A program made the position numbers and the translations under genes. The notes beneath the pieces were generated by a model. That model searched no databases and was not told the origin of the DNA. It saw only the letters and a list, made by a program, of their open reading frames with translations. Below are positions 55,425 through 64,000 of a DNA stretch of 64,000 nucleotides, piece by piece. The DNA is taken from the NCBI RefSeq assembly GCF_900142015.1, contig NZ_FQZN01000010.1, positions 62,001 to 126,000 of the forward strand, in the 5' to 3' direction. How positions within the stretch are numbered: the first letter of the stretch is position 1; each line of letters starts with the position of its first letter. This DNA comes from Bacteroides stercorirosoris (GTDB taxonomy: Bacteria > Bacteroidota > Bacteroidia > Bacteroidales > Bacteroidaceae).

Positions 55425-58400
55425 ATGAAAGAAAAGAAACATCAAACAACACCAAGATTCAAGTGTATTGGCATGTTGTTGACGCTTGCCCTGATACTGA
55501 TAGGCCAGGTAGCCCAGGCTCAATCAAAACAAGTAACAGGCGTTGTGAAGGATGCCACAGGAGAGACTGTCATAGGTGCCAGCGTACTTGAAAAAGGTAC
55601 ACCAAGCAATGGTACGATTACCGATATGGACGGTAACTTCAAGCTAACTGTCAGCAACGGCAATGCCACACTGCAGATTTCGTTCGTTGGCTATCAAACA
55701 CAAGAGATCAGCCTGAACGGGAAAAGCTCCATTGCCGTAACATTGAAAGAAGACTCAGAAATGCTGGAAGAAGTTGTGGTAGTAGGTTATGGTGCACAGA
55801 AAAAAGAGAGTGTCATTGGTGCTATCTCTCAGGTATCATCCAAAGACTTATTGTCTACTCCCGCCGCCAACGTATCACAAGCTATTGCCGGTAAGATTCC
55901 CGGTGTAATCACTTCACAGACTTCCGGTGCGCCGGGTGCTGATGATGCCCAGATCTTTATCCGTGGCCGCGCCACCTTTGCAGGCGATGCGCAACCGCTT
56001 ATCTTAGTAGACGGTGTGGAACGTGCTTTCTCGCAAATCGCTCCCGATGACATTGAAACCATCTCTGTATTGAAAGATGCTTCAGCAACAGCTGTTTACG
56101 GTGTGCGTGGTGCAAATGGTGTAATGTTGATTACTACTAAGCGTGGTAAGGAACAGAAACCGGAAGTGAGCTTGACTGCTAACTGGCAGATTCAAAGCCC
56201 TACACGTGGAGATACTTACCTGAACTCATATCAGTCCGTTGTACTACTTGAAGAAGCTTTGCGCAACGATGGAATAAACTCATGGTACAGCGATAATGAT
56301 ATTGAGATGTATCGTAAATCAGTAACCGGACAATTGAGCGGGGTAGACGCCATGCTCTATCCCAACGTAAATTGGTATGATGAGGTGCTTAACAGTACAG
56401 CTCCTGCACAACGTTACAACGTAAGTATTCGTGGAGGTACGAAACGTATGCGATACTATGCTTCCGGAGAATTCTACGACCAGACTTCTATGTATAAAAA
56501 CCTGAGTAACGATGCGTATGGAAACAAATCAAGCCTGAACTTCCGCCGTTACGCTTTCCGTGCCAATACCGATTTCTTCTTGACGAAAGATTTGACTTTC
56601 TCGGTAAACTTCGGTACACGCTTTGAGGAACGCAGAGGCCCCAAGACTACAGAAAGAGGCGACTACAGTGAAGTATTCTATGAAATCAATCATACTCCGG
56701 GCTGGATATTCCCTGTAGCTTATGAAGTACAAAGTGGCGAAACTACCCGCTCACTCTATGGCGGTAGTTCACAGTATCAGAATAACATCGTAGCTGCATT
56801 GGCAGAAGGAGGTTATTACCGTTCAGTAAACACTATTAATGAAACAAACTTCATTGTAGATTATAAATTGGATTGGCTCACTGAAGGTTTAAGTGTGAAA
56901 GGCATGTTGTCGTTCGACTATGAAAACGAACATCGCAGAAATTATACCAAGAATTTCGCCACCTACGAATTAAACAATCGTGATAATTATAATTCTATTG
57001 ATGCTTACAATAAATTCAACACTGATACCGAATTAGCTTATGGTTCTTCTTTCACCTCTATCTATAAACTCTATATGGAGGCTCAGGTGAATTATGCACG
57101 CAAGTTCGGTAAACATGATGTAACCGGTATGATGCTATATATGCAGAATGATTATCGTAATAAAGCTGAACTGGCAGAACGTTATCAAGGTATCGTGGGT
57201 CGTGTTACTTATGGTTATGATGACCGTTATTTGTTTGAGTTCAATGCCGGTTATAACGGTTCCGAGAACTTTATGAAAGGTAAACGTTTCGGTTTCTTCC
57301 CCTCCGTATCTGTGGGATGGCGTATCACCAACGAAGAATTCATGAAAGGTACACAAGATTGGTTGAACAACCTGAAACTTCGTGCTTCTTACGGTCAGGT
57401 AGGTAATGACATATATAAAATAAATGGCACCAAACAACGCTTCCTGTATGAACAGAAATGGAGCCAGATTGGTAATGACTACCGATATGGAGAAACCTGG
57501 CAATCCGGTATTTATGAATCTCAATATCCTAACTATGGTGTTACATGGGAACGTGCCCATAAATATAACCTCGGTTTGGAATTTGGATTGTGGAACGGCC
57601 TGCTGAGTGGTAATCTTGACCTCTTCTACGAGAAGCGTAACGACATTCTGACACAGTATCTCACTCGTCCGCAATGGGTTGGAGTGGCCATGGCAGCTGC
57701 CAACTTGGGAAAAACGAAGAACAGCGGTTACGAAATCGAACTGAAACATGCCAACCACATCGGTAAGGATTTCAACTACACAGTGGGACTGACTTACTCT
57801 CACGCCAAAAACGAAATCCTCATGATGGACGAACCAGACTTGAAAACAGATTATCGCAAGCGTGAAGGTCATCCTATCAATCAGTACTTTGGTCTGGTAT
57901 GTGATGGATTCATCACACAAGCCGACATTGACGGTGGAAAGCTTCCGGTGTCCAAACTTGGTGAAAACGTAGGAGTAGGAGATTTGAAGTATCGTGATAT
58001 GAATGGTGACGGACTGATTGATGAACGTGACGAGACCTTCATCGGCTACAGTGATATTCCGGAAAACACGTACGCGCTGTCATTGGGAGCTAATTACAAG
58101 AACTGGGGATTCAGCGTTATGTTTCAGGGCGTGAATCACGTAAGCCGCTATTATGACGCTGAAGCAATGTTCGCTTTTGTAAATGGAGGTAAGGTGAAAG
58201 AACATCATCTGGACCGTTGGAATCCTTCCAAAAGTGAAGCTGAAAACTTAGCAAATGCCAAATATCCACGTCTTCACTATGACAGCTACGGCAATCATAA
58301 CCAACGCGGAAACTCATTCTTCCTGAAAAACGGTGCATTCATGCGACTGAAAAATATAGAACTGAGCTACACCTTGCCTACTTTGTGGGCCAAGAAAGTA

Positions 58401-58547
58401 GGGATGAGCGACTGCCGCCTCTATGTAAATGCCAACAATCTGATTACCTGGGATGACTTGGATGGCCTGACCGATCCGGAAAGCAACGGTTCAAACCGCT
58501 ATCCGATTATGAAAACCGTAAACTTTGGTGTAAACATTAAATTCTGA
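55425..58547 (+). CDS. SusC-like TonB-dependent transporter (PUL 2, pair 1)
   Basis: 1040 aa with the complete layout: signal region (to about VAQAQ), carboxypeptidase-regulatory-like domain (about 37-105, VTGVVKDATGETVIGASVLEKG), TonB box EEVVVVGYG, plug (IFIRGRATFAGDAQPLILVDG; YGVRGANGVMLITTKRG) and a beta-barrel ending MKTVNFGVNIKF. Takes up oligosaccharides through the outer membrane together with the SusD encoded 7 nt downstream. Confidence 0.95.
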   Translation: MKEKKHQTTPRFKCIGMLLTLALILIGQVAQAQSKQVTGVVKDATGETVIGASVLEKGTPSNGTITDMDGNFKLTVSNGNATLQISFVGYQTQEISLNGKSSIAVTLKEDSEMLEEVVVVGYGAQKKESVIGAISQVSSKDLLSTPAANVSQAIAGKIPGVITSQTSGAPGADDAQIFIRGRATFAGDAQPLILVDGVERAFSQIAPDDIETISVLKDASATAVYGVRGANGVMLITTKRGKEQKPEVSLTANWQIQSPTRGDTYLNSYQSVVLLEEALRNDGINSWYSDNDIEMYRKSVTGQLSGVDAMLYPNVNWYDEVLNSTAPAQRYNVSIRGGTKRMRYYASGEFYDQTSMYKNLSNDAYGNKSSLNFRRYAFRANTDFFLTKDLTFSVNFGTRFEERRGPKTTERGDYSEVFYEINHTPGWIFPVAYEVQSGETTRSLYGGSSQYQNNIVAALAEGGYYRSVNTINETNFIVDYKLDWLTEGLSVKGMLSFDYENEHRRNYTKNFATYELNNRDNYNSIDAYNKFNTDTELAYGSSFTSIYKLYMEAQVNYARKFGKHDVTGMMLYMQNDYRNKAELAERYQGIVGRVTYGYDDRYLFEFNAGYNGSENFMKGKRFGFFPSVSVGWRITNEEFMKGTQDWLNNLKLRASYGQVGNDIYKINGTKQRFLYEQKWSQIGNDYRYGETWQSGIYESQYPNYGVTWERAHKYNLGLEFGLWNGLLSGNLDLFYEKRNDILTQYLTRPQWVGVAMAAANLGKTKNSGYEIELKHANHIGKDFNYTVGLTYSHAKNEILMMDEPDLKTDYRKREGHPINQYFGLVCDGFITQADIDGGKLPVSKLGENVGVGDLKYRDMNGDGLIDERDETFIGYSDIPENTYALSLGANYKNWGFSVMFQGVNHVSRYYDAEAMFAFVNGGKVKEHHLDRWNPSKSEAENLANAKYPRLHYDSYGNHNQRGNSFFLKNGAFMRLKNIELSYTLPTLWAKKVGMSDCRLYVNANNLITWDDLDGLTDPESNGSNRYPIMKTVNFGVNIKF

Positions 58548-58554
58548 TAGAAAC

Positions 58555-60330
58555 ATGAAGAAAGCATTATTATACAGTATATTCGCCCTTGGTATTGCCT
58601 CCACTACCCTAACCTCCTGCGAGGATATATTCGGTGGCTTCCTTGACAAACAACCCAGCAATGAGTTGACCGGCGAACAAGTGTTCAGTGATTGGAATCT
58701 GACGGTACAGTTCCACCTCGACACTTACAATTTCCTGCGCCACGGTGCAGGTCGCATCAGTACTACTTGGCTAGATGCAGCAACCGATTTGGCTGAGACT
58801 TCCTATGGGAATGGTGTAAGAACCTCTTTCAATATCGGTAACTTCTATGGAGGTTCGGGTGCATCCGAACTGGTTGATACTTGGGAACACTACTATCGCG
58901 GCATCCGCAAATGCAATATGCTTCTCACCCGCATAGAAGAAGTGCCCCAAAACCCTGCCGACAGCGAAGACAAATATAATAGAGACAAAAAGAACTATAT
59001 AGCGGAAGCCCGCTTCCTGCGCGCATACTTTTACTGGGAACTGTTTCTGCGCTACGGTCCTATCCCCATTGTGACAGAAGTGCTTGACCCTAACGGCGAT
59101 TTGATGAGTAAATATACGACTCGTCCCACGACAAAAGAGTATGTAGTAGACTTTATTTTAGAGGAACTCAAAAGCTGTGAAGGTAATTTATTGGATTATG
59201 AAACAGCATGGGCATCAAGTACTGCAGGACGCATCGGTCAGCCTATGGCATGCGCACTCCGGTCACGCATTATGCTCTTCATGGCAAGTCCGCGCTATAG
59301 TAGCGAATCTGGTATCACTTGGCAACAGGCTGCTGATGTTGCCAAAGAATTCATTGACACCTATGGAGCAAACTTTGCATTGTTCAATGCTAAAGATGCT
59401 ACCGGTGCCACTTTAGGAATAGAGAACTATACCAATGCACTGCTGAGAACCGCCTATCAAGGTAGCAACAAGGAAGTTATCTTCTACCGAAATGATGACA
59501 AGCAGAATTGGGGCAATATAAAAAATGACACACCGGTAGGTGAAGGAGGAAACGGTGGTCTTTGCCCGTCACAGAATCTGGTGGATATGTACGACATGGT
59601 GGACGGTTCTTCTCCCTTTAGCGAGTATGATGCTACCGGCGCCCCGGTATATACCGGCAATTCAATGATTCCCGCCATCAACCCGGCAAGCGGTTACAAT
59701 GATGCCCAACCGTGGAGCAATCGCGATCCGCGTCTGGCTGCCACAGTTCTCTATCAAGGAGCTGAATGGGGTAGCGGAAGCATTGACGTAAGATTTGGAA
59801 TGCGTGACAACCCAAGAGGTAATGCAAACTCTACTCCTACAGGATACTATGTACGCAAGTATATTCCCGAATCAATTCTTAGCGTTGAACATTCCGGAAC
59901 AGCCTATCGCCTGTGGACTATCATTCGCTATGCTGAAATCATGATGAACTATGCAGAAGCTATGAATGAAGTGAACGGCCCTTGCAGTGAAGTGTATTCC
60001 ATGCTCGACCAAATACGCGAACGCGCAGGTATCTCAGGCAGCGTGGCAAACCGCACCGACTTGAATACCAAAGATAAGATGCGCAACTTCATCCATAAAG
60101 AACGCACCATCGAATTTGCATTCGAAGAGCATCGCGCATGGGATGTTCGGCGCTGGAATGTAGCAACTGAAGCGTTATCACGTGACATCTACGGAGTGAA
60201 TGTGGCTGAAAATGGAGCCATCACACGTAAAGTAGCCCAAAAACGCGTATTCGAAGATAAAATGTATCTCTATCCGATACCTGAGGGAGAATACTGGAAG
60301 ACGAACATTGAAAATAATCCAGGCTGGTAA
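58555..60330 (+). CDS. SusD-like glycan-binding lipoprotein (PUL 2, pair 1)
   Basis: 591 aa, lipoprotein signal (ASTTLTSCEDIFGG). RagB/SusD family: N-terminal helical region, C-terminal FIHKERTIEFAFEEHRAWDVRRW signature and the final IENNPGW. Partner of the SusC-like protein upstream. Confidence 0.94.
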   Translation: MKKALLYSIFALGIASTTLTSCEDIFGGFLDKQPSNELTGEQVFSDWNLTVQFHLDTYNFLRHGAGRISTTWLDAATDLAETSYGNGVRTSFNIGNFYGGSGASELVDTWEHYYRGIRKCNMLLTRIEEVPQNPADSEDKYNRDKKNYIAEARFLRAYFYWELFLRYGPIPIVTEVLDPNGDLMSKYTTRPTTKEYVVDFILEELKSCEGNLLDYETAWASSTAGRIGQPMACALRSRIMLFMASPRYSSESGITWQQAADVAKEFIDTYGANFALFNAKDATGATLGIENYTNALLRTAYQGSNKEVIFYRNDDKQNWGNIKNDTPVGEGGNGGLCPSQNLVDMYDMVDGSSPFSEYDATGAPVYTGNSMIPAINPASGYNDAQPWSNRDPRLAATVLYQGAEWGSGSIDVRFGMRDNPRGNANSTPTGYYVRKYIPESILSVEHSGTAYRLWTIIRYAEIMMNYAEAMNEVNGPCSEVYSMLDQIRERAGISGSVANRTDLNTKDKMRNFIHKERTIEFAFEEHRAWDVRRWNVATEALSRDIYGVNVAENGAITRKVAQKRVFEDKMYLYPIPEGEYWKTNIENNPGW

Positions 60331-60348
60331 TCTTAAATCGAATATATT

Positions 60349-63300
60349 ATGTATAACAATATGAATCATATAATGAACAAACTGGCAGGAATCAGCAAAT
60401 TCCTGTTGTTGGGAGTCCTGATTATCCTATCCGGTACAGTCCGGGCACAGGACGAACAGATATTAAAAGGGCGTATCTTAGATCCTGACGGTACCCCAAT
60501 TCCGGGAGCTATTGTGAACGTGACCGAGCAGAGCCGCATAGCTCTGTCTGATGATAACGGTTTCTTCAGTTTGAAGAATGTAAAAGTAGGCGATGAACTC
60601 TGCGTAAGTAGCATAGGCTACAAGAATACTACGGCTACAGCCGAATTTGATGATAACTTCAAAATTGTGATGGAACCTGACATAGACGAATATCTACACA
60701 CAATGCCAATAGCTTTCACCCGCAAACCAAAGAAGTTTATGACTGAATCCACCTCGGCAGTAGCTGGTGAAAAGCTACAGAAGTATCCCATTACGGTGCT
60801 CCAGAATGCATTTTCTTCTACTGTTACAGGTATGGAGACTTATGAGTGGTCCAGCGAACCGGGATGGACGGAAACCGCCATGTATATCCGCGGTATACGT
60901 ACCATGAACTCCGGTGCCCGCAATCCGCTAATAATTGTAGACAATGTAGAACGCGACCTTTCATTTCTCGACGCTTTCCCCATTGAGAATATCACTATTC
61001 TGAAAGATGCAGCCGCAACAGCCATCTATGGTATGCGCGGTGCCAATGGTGCCATTCTGGTAACCACGAAACGCGGTGAAACAGGAAAGACGAAGATAGA
61101 CTTCACGCAAGAAGTAGGTTTCCAGATGTTGAGCAACAAAATGGAAAACCAGAATGCATATAACAAAGCACTGACTACCAACCGGGTACTCTATCTGGAT
61201 GGAAGCAATCCACAATACTCGGATGAACAAATTGAAATGTATCGTCGTGTGACTGCCGGTGAAGAACTGGAAGGTATAGACCGATACCGGTACTTCAATA
61301 CGAACTGGTTTGATGAGTTGTATCGCGACATGGCTCCTACCTATAAAACAAATATGCAGATCAGTGGCGGAAGCAGCCGTGCACGTTACTATGTATCATT
61401 CTCATATCTCCGCCAAGAAGGTATGTGGAATTCCAAATGGACGGAATATAATGACAAATTCAGTACCCAGCACGTTTTGAACCGCTATAACCTGCGCTCC
61501 AATCTGGACATTGACGTAAACAAGTATCTGAATGTATCATTGGACCTGGGTGGACGTATCGATAATATCTCTCAGCCCCGTACCGGTGTATTCTCATTGG
61601 TAACGTTCGGTGCAGTAGAAGCCGACCCGATGGCTCCTGTTTACACACCCAACGGAGAATTGTACTCCAAGAACACAGCTCAGAATCCTGCACGTTTGTT
61701 AGGTTCATCCGGACAGGACAAAAACCGTCGTCGTAACTTGTATTCTACCGTTAATGTGACAGGCGACCTGTCCGAACTGGTGAGAGGACTGAAAGCAAAC
61801 GTAACAGTTAGTTTTGATGCCTTTGATGTATTTCAATCTACTCAGGATAACAGTGTGAATTCTTACGAGTACGATTACATGAATATGAACGTAAAAGATC
61901 CGTCACAGTTTGAATACAAACAAACTACCAAGTATTCTGCTTTGACCAACCCATCTGCCAATGAACGCGCCAACTACTACAATTTTAATTTCAATGCCGG
62001 TTTCAGCTATAACCGGTCATTTGGGAAACATGCTGTAGATGCCCGCGCCTTCATACGTACATATCAGAATATGGAAAACGTACGCGACGCTAACAACCAT
62101 GATGTAGGCAAGCTTTCGTCCAACCGTTTCTTGTCATACAACGGACAGGCAACTTATGTATATGATAACAAGTATATCCTTTCTGGAAACTTTTCGCGGA
62201 TGGCCAGTGATAACTACGCACCGGAAGACCGCTGGGGAAATTTCTACGGAGCCTCTCTTGGTTGGGTAGCTTCAGAAGAAGCATGGTTGAAAAACAAGAA
62301 TATCAGCCTGCTGAAACTACGCGCTTCATTCGGTCACGTTGGTCAATCTTCTACGGGCAGTAATCGTTACCCCTACCAAAGTACTTTTGGAACAAGTACC
62401 GGTTATAGCTTTGGAACTTCCAATACAGGCGTAGGCGGGGTGGCAGAAACCCTCTCCGGCAATCACAACAATAAATGGGAACTCTCTGATATGCTTAATG
62501 TCGGCGTAGATTTCGACTTCTGGCATAAGAGACTCTACGGCTCATTCGACGCGTTCAAGGAATGGCGTTCCAATATTCTTGTAACCCGTTCCAATACTCC
62601 CAGCCTTTTGGGTATCGGTGTAGCACAAGATGCCTATGGAAAAGCCGAAACCAAAGGTATGGAGTTAACAATCGGACATCGTAACCGCATTGGTAAAGTG
62701 ACTTATTTCTTGGAAGGCATGCTGACTTGGAATACCAACAAGATTACCGAAATGGACGAAACGGAACCGAATGTAGAGTGGCAGCGCAAGACTGGTAAAC
62801 GGATATTTGAATACACTTCTGTAGCCGGACTTTATGAAAATGTATTCAACGGAACAGTAGGTGGTTGGAATATTTATAAGTTCCAACAATGGGCAAGCGA
62901 TCCCAACCTGATTGCTACCAGTCAACAAGATGCTATCGATCATCCGGAAAAATATCCGTATAATACGGCTGCAGGTAGTGCAAAAAGGCAAGATCTCGGT
63001 ACAGCTGTTTTCAAAGATTTGAACGGTGACCGCCAAATTGATGAAAATGACATGATTCCGAGTGGTTATACCATTATCCCCGAAATAACTCCTTCCTTGT
63101 CTTTTGGTGTTGAATATGCAGGTTTTGATTTACAGGCAACGCTCACGGCATATCTGAATCGTTCAGTATTCATCTCACCTGCCATGACTTGGTCTCCTTG
63201 GGGACACCAGGCAACTCATGAAATCACTAAGGCATGGGGATACTACACGGATGATCCGAATGACCCTCGAAACGTCAATGCAACCTATCCGCGTCCCACG

Positions 63301-63594
63301 TATGCTGGATTCAATCCTATTGACAGTGAAAGAAGTACTAACACTTATATGAATGATATCTGGATAGTTAATGGAAATTATCTGTCACTACGCAACATTG
63401 AACTCGGATACTCTTTGCCCAAAAGACTGATTGCAAAAGCCGGTATGACCAAATGCCGTATCTACTTTAGCGGATACAACTTATTCAACTGGAGTCACTT
63501 ACCTGATAATCTGGATCCGGAAAAGCCTATGAGTTACACATGGTGGTATCCTAAGACCCGCACATTCTCTTTTGGTATAAACGTTGGTTTCTAA
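60349..63594 (+). CDS. SusC-like TonB-dependent transporter (PUL 2, pair 2), atypical TonB-box region
   Basis: 1081 aa; in-frame ATGs at 60349, 60361 and 60373 are all possible, the last giving the tightest signal peptide (MNKLAGISKFLLLGVLIILS). Carboxypeptidase-regulatory-like domain (about 38-110, LKGRILDPDGTPIPGAIV), plug (MYIRGIRTMNSGARNPLIIVDN; YGMRGANGAILVTTKRG) and barrel ending RTFSFGINVGF. Where EEVVVVGYG would stand the protein reads LHTMPIAFTRKPKKF, so the TonB contact is degenerate or different. Its SusD partner begins 19 nt downstream and leaves the window. Confidence 0.93.
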   Translation: MYNNMNHIMNKLAGISKFLLLGVLIILSGTVRAQDEQILKGRILDPDGTPIPGAIVNVTEQSRIALSDDNGFFSLKNVKVGDELCVSSIGYKNTTATAEFDDNFKIVMEPDIDEYLHTMPIAFTRKPKKFMTESTSAVAGEKLQKYPITVLQNAFSSTVTGMETYEWSSEPGWTETAMYIRGIRTMNSGARNPLIIVDNVERDLSFLDAFPIENITILKDAAATAIYGMRGANGAILVTTKRGETGKTKIDFTQEVGFQMLSNKMENQNAYNKALTTNRVLYLDGSNPQYSDEQIEMYRRVTAGEELEGIDRYRYFNTNWFDELYRDMAPTYKTNMQISGGSSRARYYVSFSYLRQEGMWNSKWTEYNDKFSTQHVLNRYNLRSNLDIDVNKYLNVSLDLGGRIDNISQPRTGVFSLVTFGAVEADPMAPVYTPNGELYSKNTAQNPARLLGSSGQDKNRRRNLYSTVNVTGDLSELVRGLKANVTVSFDAFDVFQSTQDNSVNSYEYDYMNMNVKDPSQFEYKQTTKYSALTNPSANERANYYNFNFNAGFSYNRSFGKHAVDARAFIRTYQNMENVRDANNHDVGKLSSNRFLSYNGQATYVYDNKYILSGNFSRMASDNYAPEDRWGNFYGASLGWVASEEAWLKNKNISLLKLRASFGHVGQSSTGSNRYPYQSTFGTSTGYSFGTSNTGVGGVAETLSGNHNNKWELSDMLNVGVDFDFWHKRLYGSFDAFKEWRSNILVTRSNTPSLLGIGVAQDAYGKAETKGMELTIGHRNRIGKVTYFLEGMLTWNTNKITEMDETEPNVEWQRKTGKRIFEYTSVAGLYENVFNGTVGGWNIYKFQQWASDPNLIATSQQDAIDHPEKYPYNTAAGSAKRQDLGTAVFKDLNGDRQIDENDMIPSGYTIIPEITPSLSFGVEYAGFDLQATLTAYLNRSVFISPAMTWSPWGHQATHEITKAWGYYTDDPNDPRNVNATYPRPTYAGFNPIDSERSTNTYMNDIWIVNGNYLSLRNIELGYSLPKRLIAKAGMTKCRIYFSGYNLFNWSHLPDNLDPEKPMSYTWWYPKTRTFSFGINVGF

Positions 63595-63613
63595 CCTTTC
63601 AATAAACAAGATT

Positions 63614-64000
63614 ATGAATATGAAAAAGTTTATAAAATATATAGCAATAGCGCTGTTAGCATCCGGAACTTCTTCCTGCAGCGACTTTCTGGAAAAGGAA
63701 GTGGACTTGACCCTCTCCGAGGAGCAAGTATTCAGAAGCTACGAAAACACCCGTGGTTTCTTAGCCAATATTTACACTTATTTACCGGACGCTTTTGTTG
63801 GCTACACAGATGGACAATTCCGAAGCGCATCCCGCGATTGCATGACCGATAACGCTTTAGGTTGGTGGTCAGTACTGTATTATGGCAGTGTACTTACAGA
63901 TGGTTATTCAGCTATTAACCACCCGTTCGCCAATGACTTTTGGCCCAAAAACAGCAGAGCTATCCGGGCATCAAATCTATTCCTAAAGAATGTTCGCGAA
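63614..64000 (+). CDS. SusD-like lipoprotein, 3'-truncated by window edge (PUL 2, pair 2)
   Basis: 129 codons are open to the end of the window from the ATG at 63614 (or 63620). Lipoprotein signal IALLASGTSSCSDFLEKE, followed by a SusD-like start (SEEQVFRSYENTRGFLANIYTYLPD). Partner of the preceding SusC. The C-terminal signature lies outside the window. Confidence 0.9.
   Translation, partial: MNMKKFIKYIAIALLASGTSSCSDFLEKEVDLTLSEEQVFRSYENTRGFLANIYTYLPDAFVGYTDGQFRSASRDCMTDNALGWWSVLYYGSVLTDGYSAINHPFANDFWPKNSRAIRASNLFLKNVRE

Noticed and set aside
57135-57920. 261-codon antisense frame inside the PUL 2 SusC gene
   Set aside because: Shadow of a conserved beta-barrel gene; no start context or family resemblance.

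Overview
The window comes from a gut Bacteroides-type chromosome (Bacteroidota). Evidence: many SusC/SusD pairs, two giant hybrid two-component regulators (HTCS), Bacteroides-type promoters (-7 box TAnnTTTG, -33 TTTG), lipoprotein signal peptides on surface proteins, and GH/PL enzymes in polysaccharide utilisation loci (PULs). I saw no rRNA, tRNA, insertion sequence, prophage or CRISPR array. Both ends cut genes: an OmpA-family protein on the left and a SusD-like lipoprotein on the right.

Layout. (1) 1-922, 3' part of an OmpA-like porin gene with a terminator. (2) 1070-8783, one minus-strand operon: cysQ, SLC13/DASS transporter, cysC, cysD, cysN, sulfotransferase, PCMD-domain protein. It imports an anion (probably sulfate), makes PAPS, transfers the sulfonate to an acceptor and recycles PAP. 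No sulfite-producing reductase is present, so it looks like a sulfonation module rather than cysteine biosynthesis; it resembles the cholesterol/steroid sulfotransferase locus reported in B. thetaiotaomicron. (3) 9090-35877, PUL 1: a minus-strand train of SusC-SusD-SusC-SusD, GH88, two GH2 enzymes and GH109, an HTCS upstream, and divergent GH105 and PL8 genes. The enzymes suggest a uronic-acid polysaccharide, possibly with galactose and N-acetylgalactosamine; no sulfatase is present. (4) 36064-39713, small envelope proteins: a SPOR lipoprotein, a lipocalin-like lipoprotein, a YtxH / holin-X / small basic protein trio, and manA. (5) 39907-43610, galactose operon galM-MFS transporter-galK. (6) 43738-64000, PUL 2, in gene order like the arabinan PUL of B. 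thetaiotaomicron: minus-strand GH43-GH51-GH43 diverging from an HTCS, a LamG-repeat lipoprotein and two SusC/SusD pairs.

The most unusual content is non-coding. Both HTCS genes are followed by arrays of 22-bp units with a GTAA-N6-TTAC core; four consecutive units are about 91% identical between the two loci, 24 kb apart. A third array, also of 22-bp period but with another palindromic core, lies at 37269-37400. In PUL 2, two divergent operons carry the same direct repeat (TTTGTCCACCT, 21-bp period) placed exactly 26 bp from a TAnnTTTG box, a clear HTCS operator candidate. PUL 1 has an analogous GTCC-based element at both of its promoter regions. cysN appears to carry an in-frame copy of an intergenic repeat.
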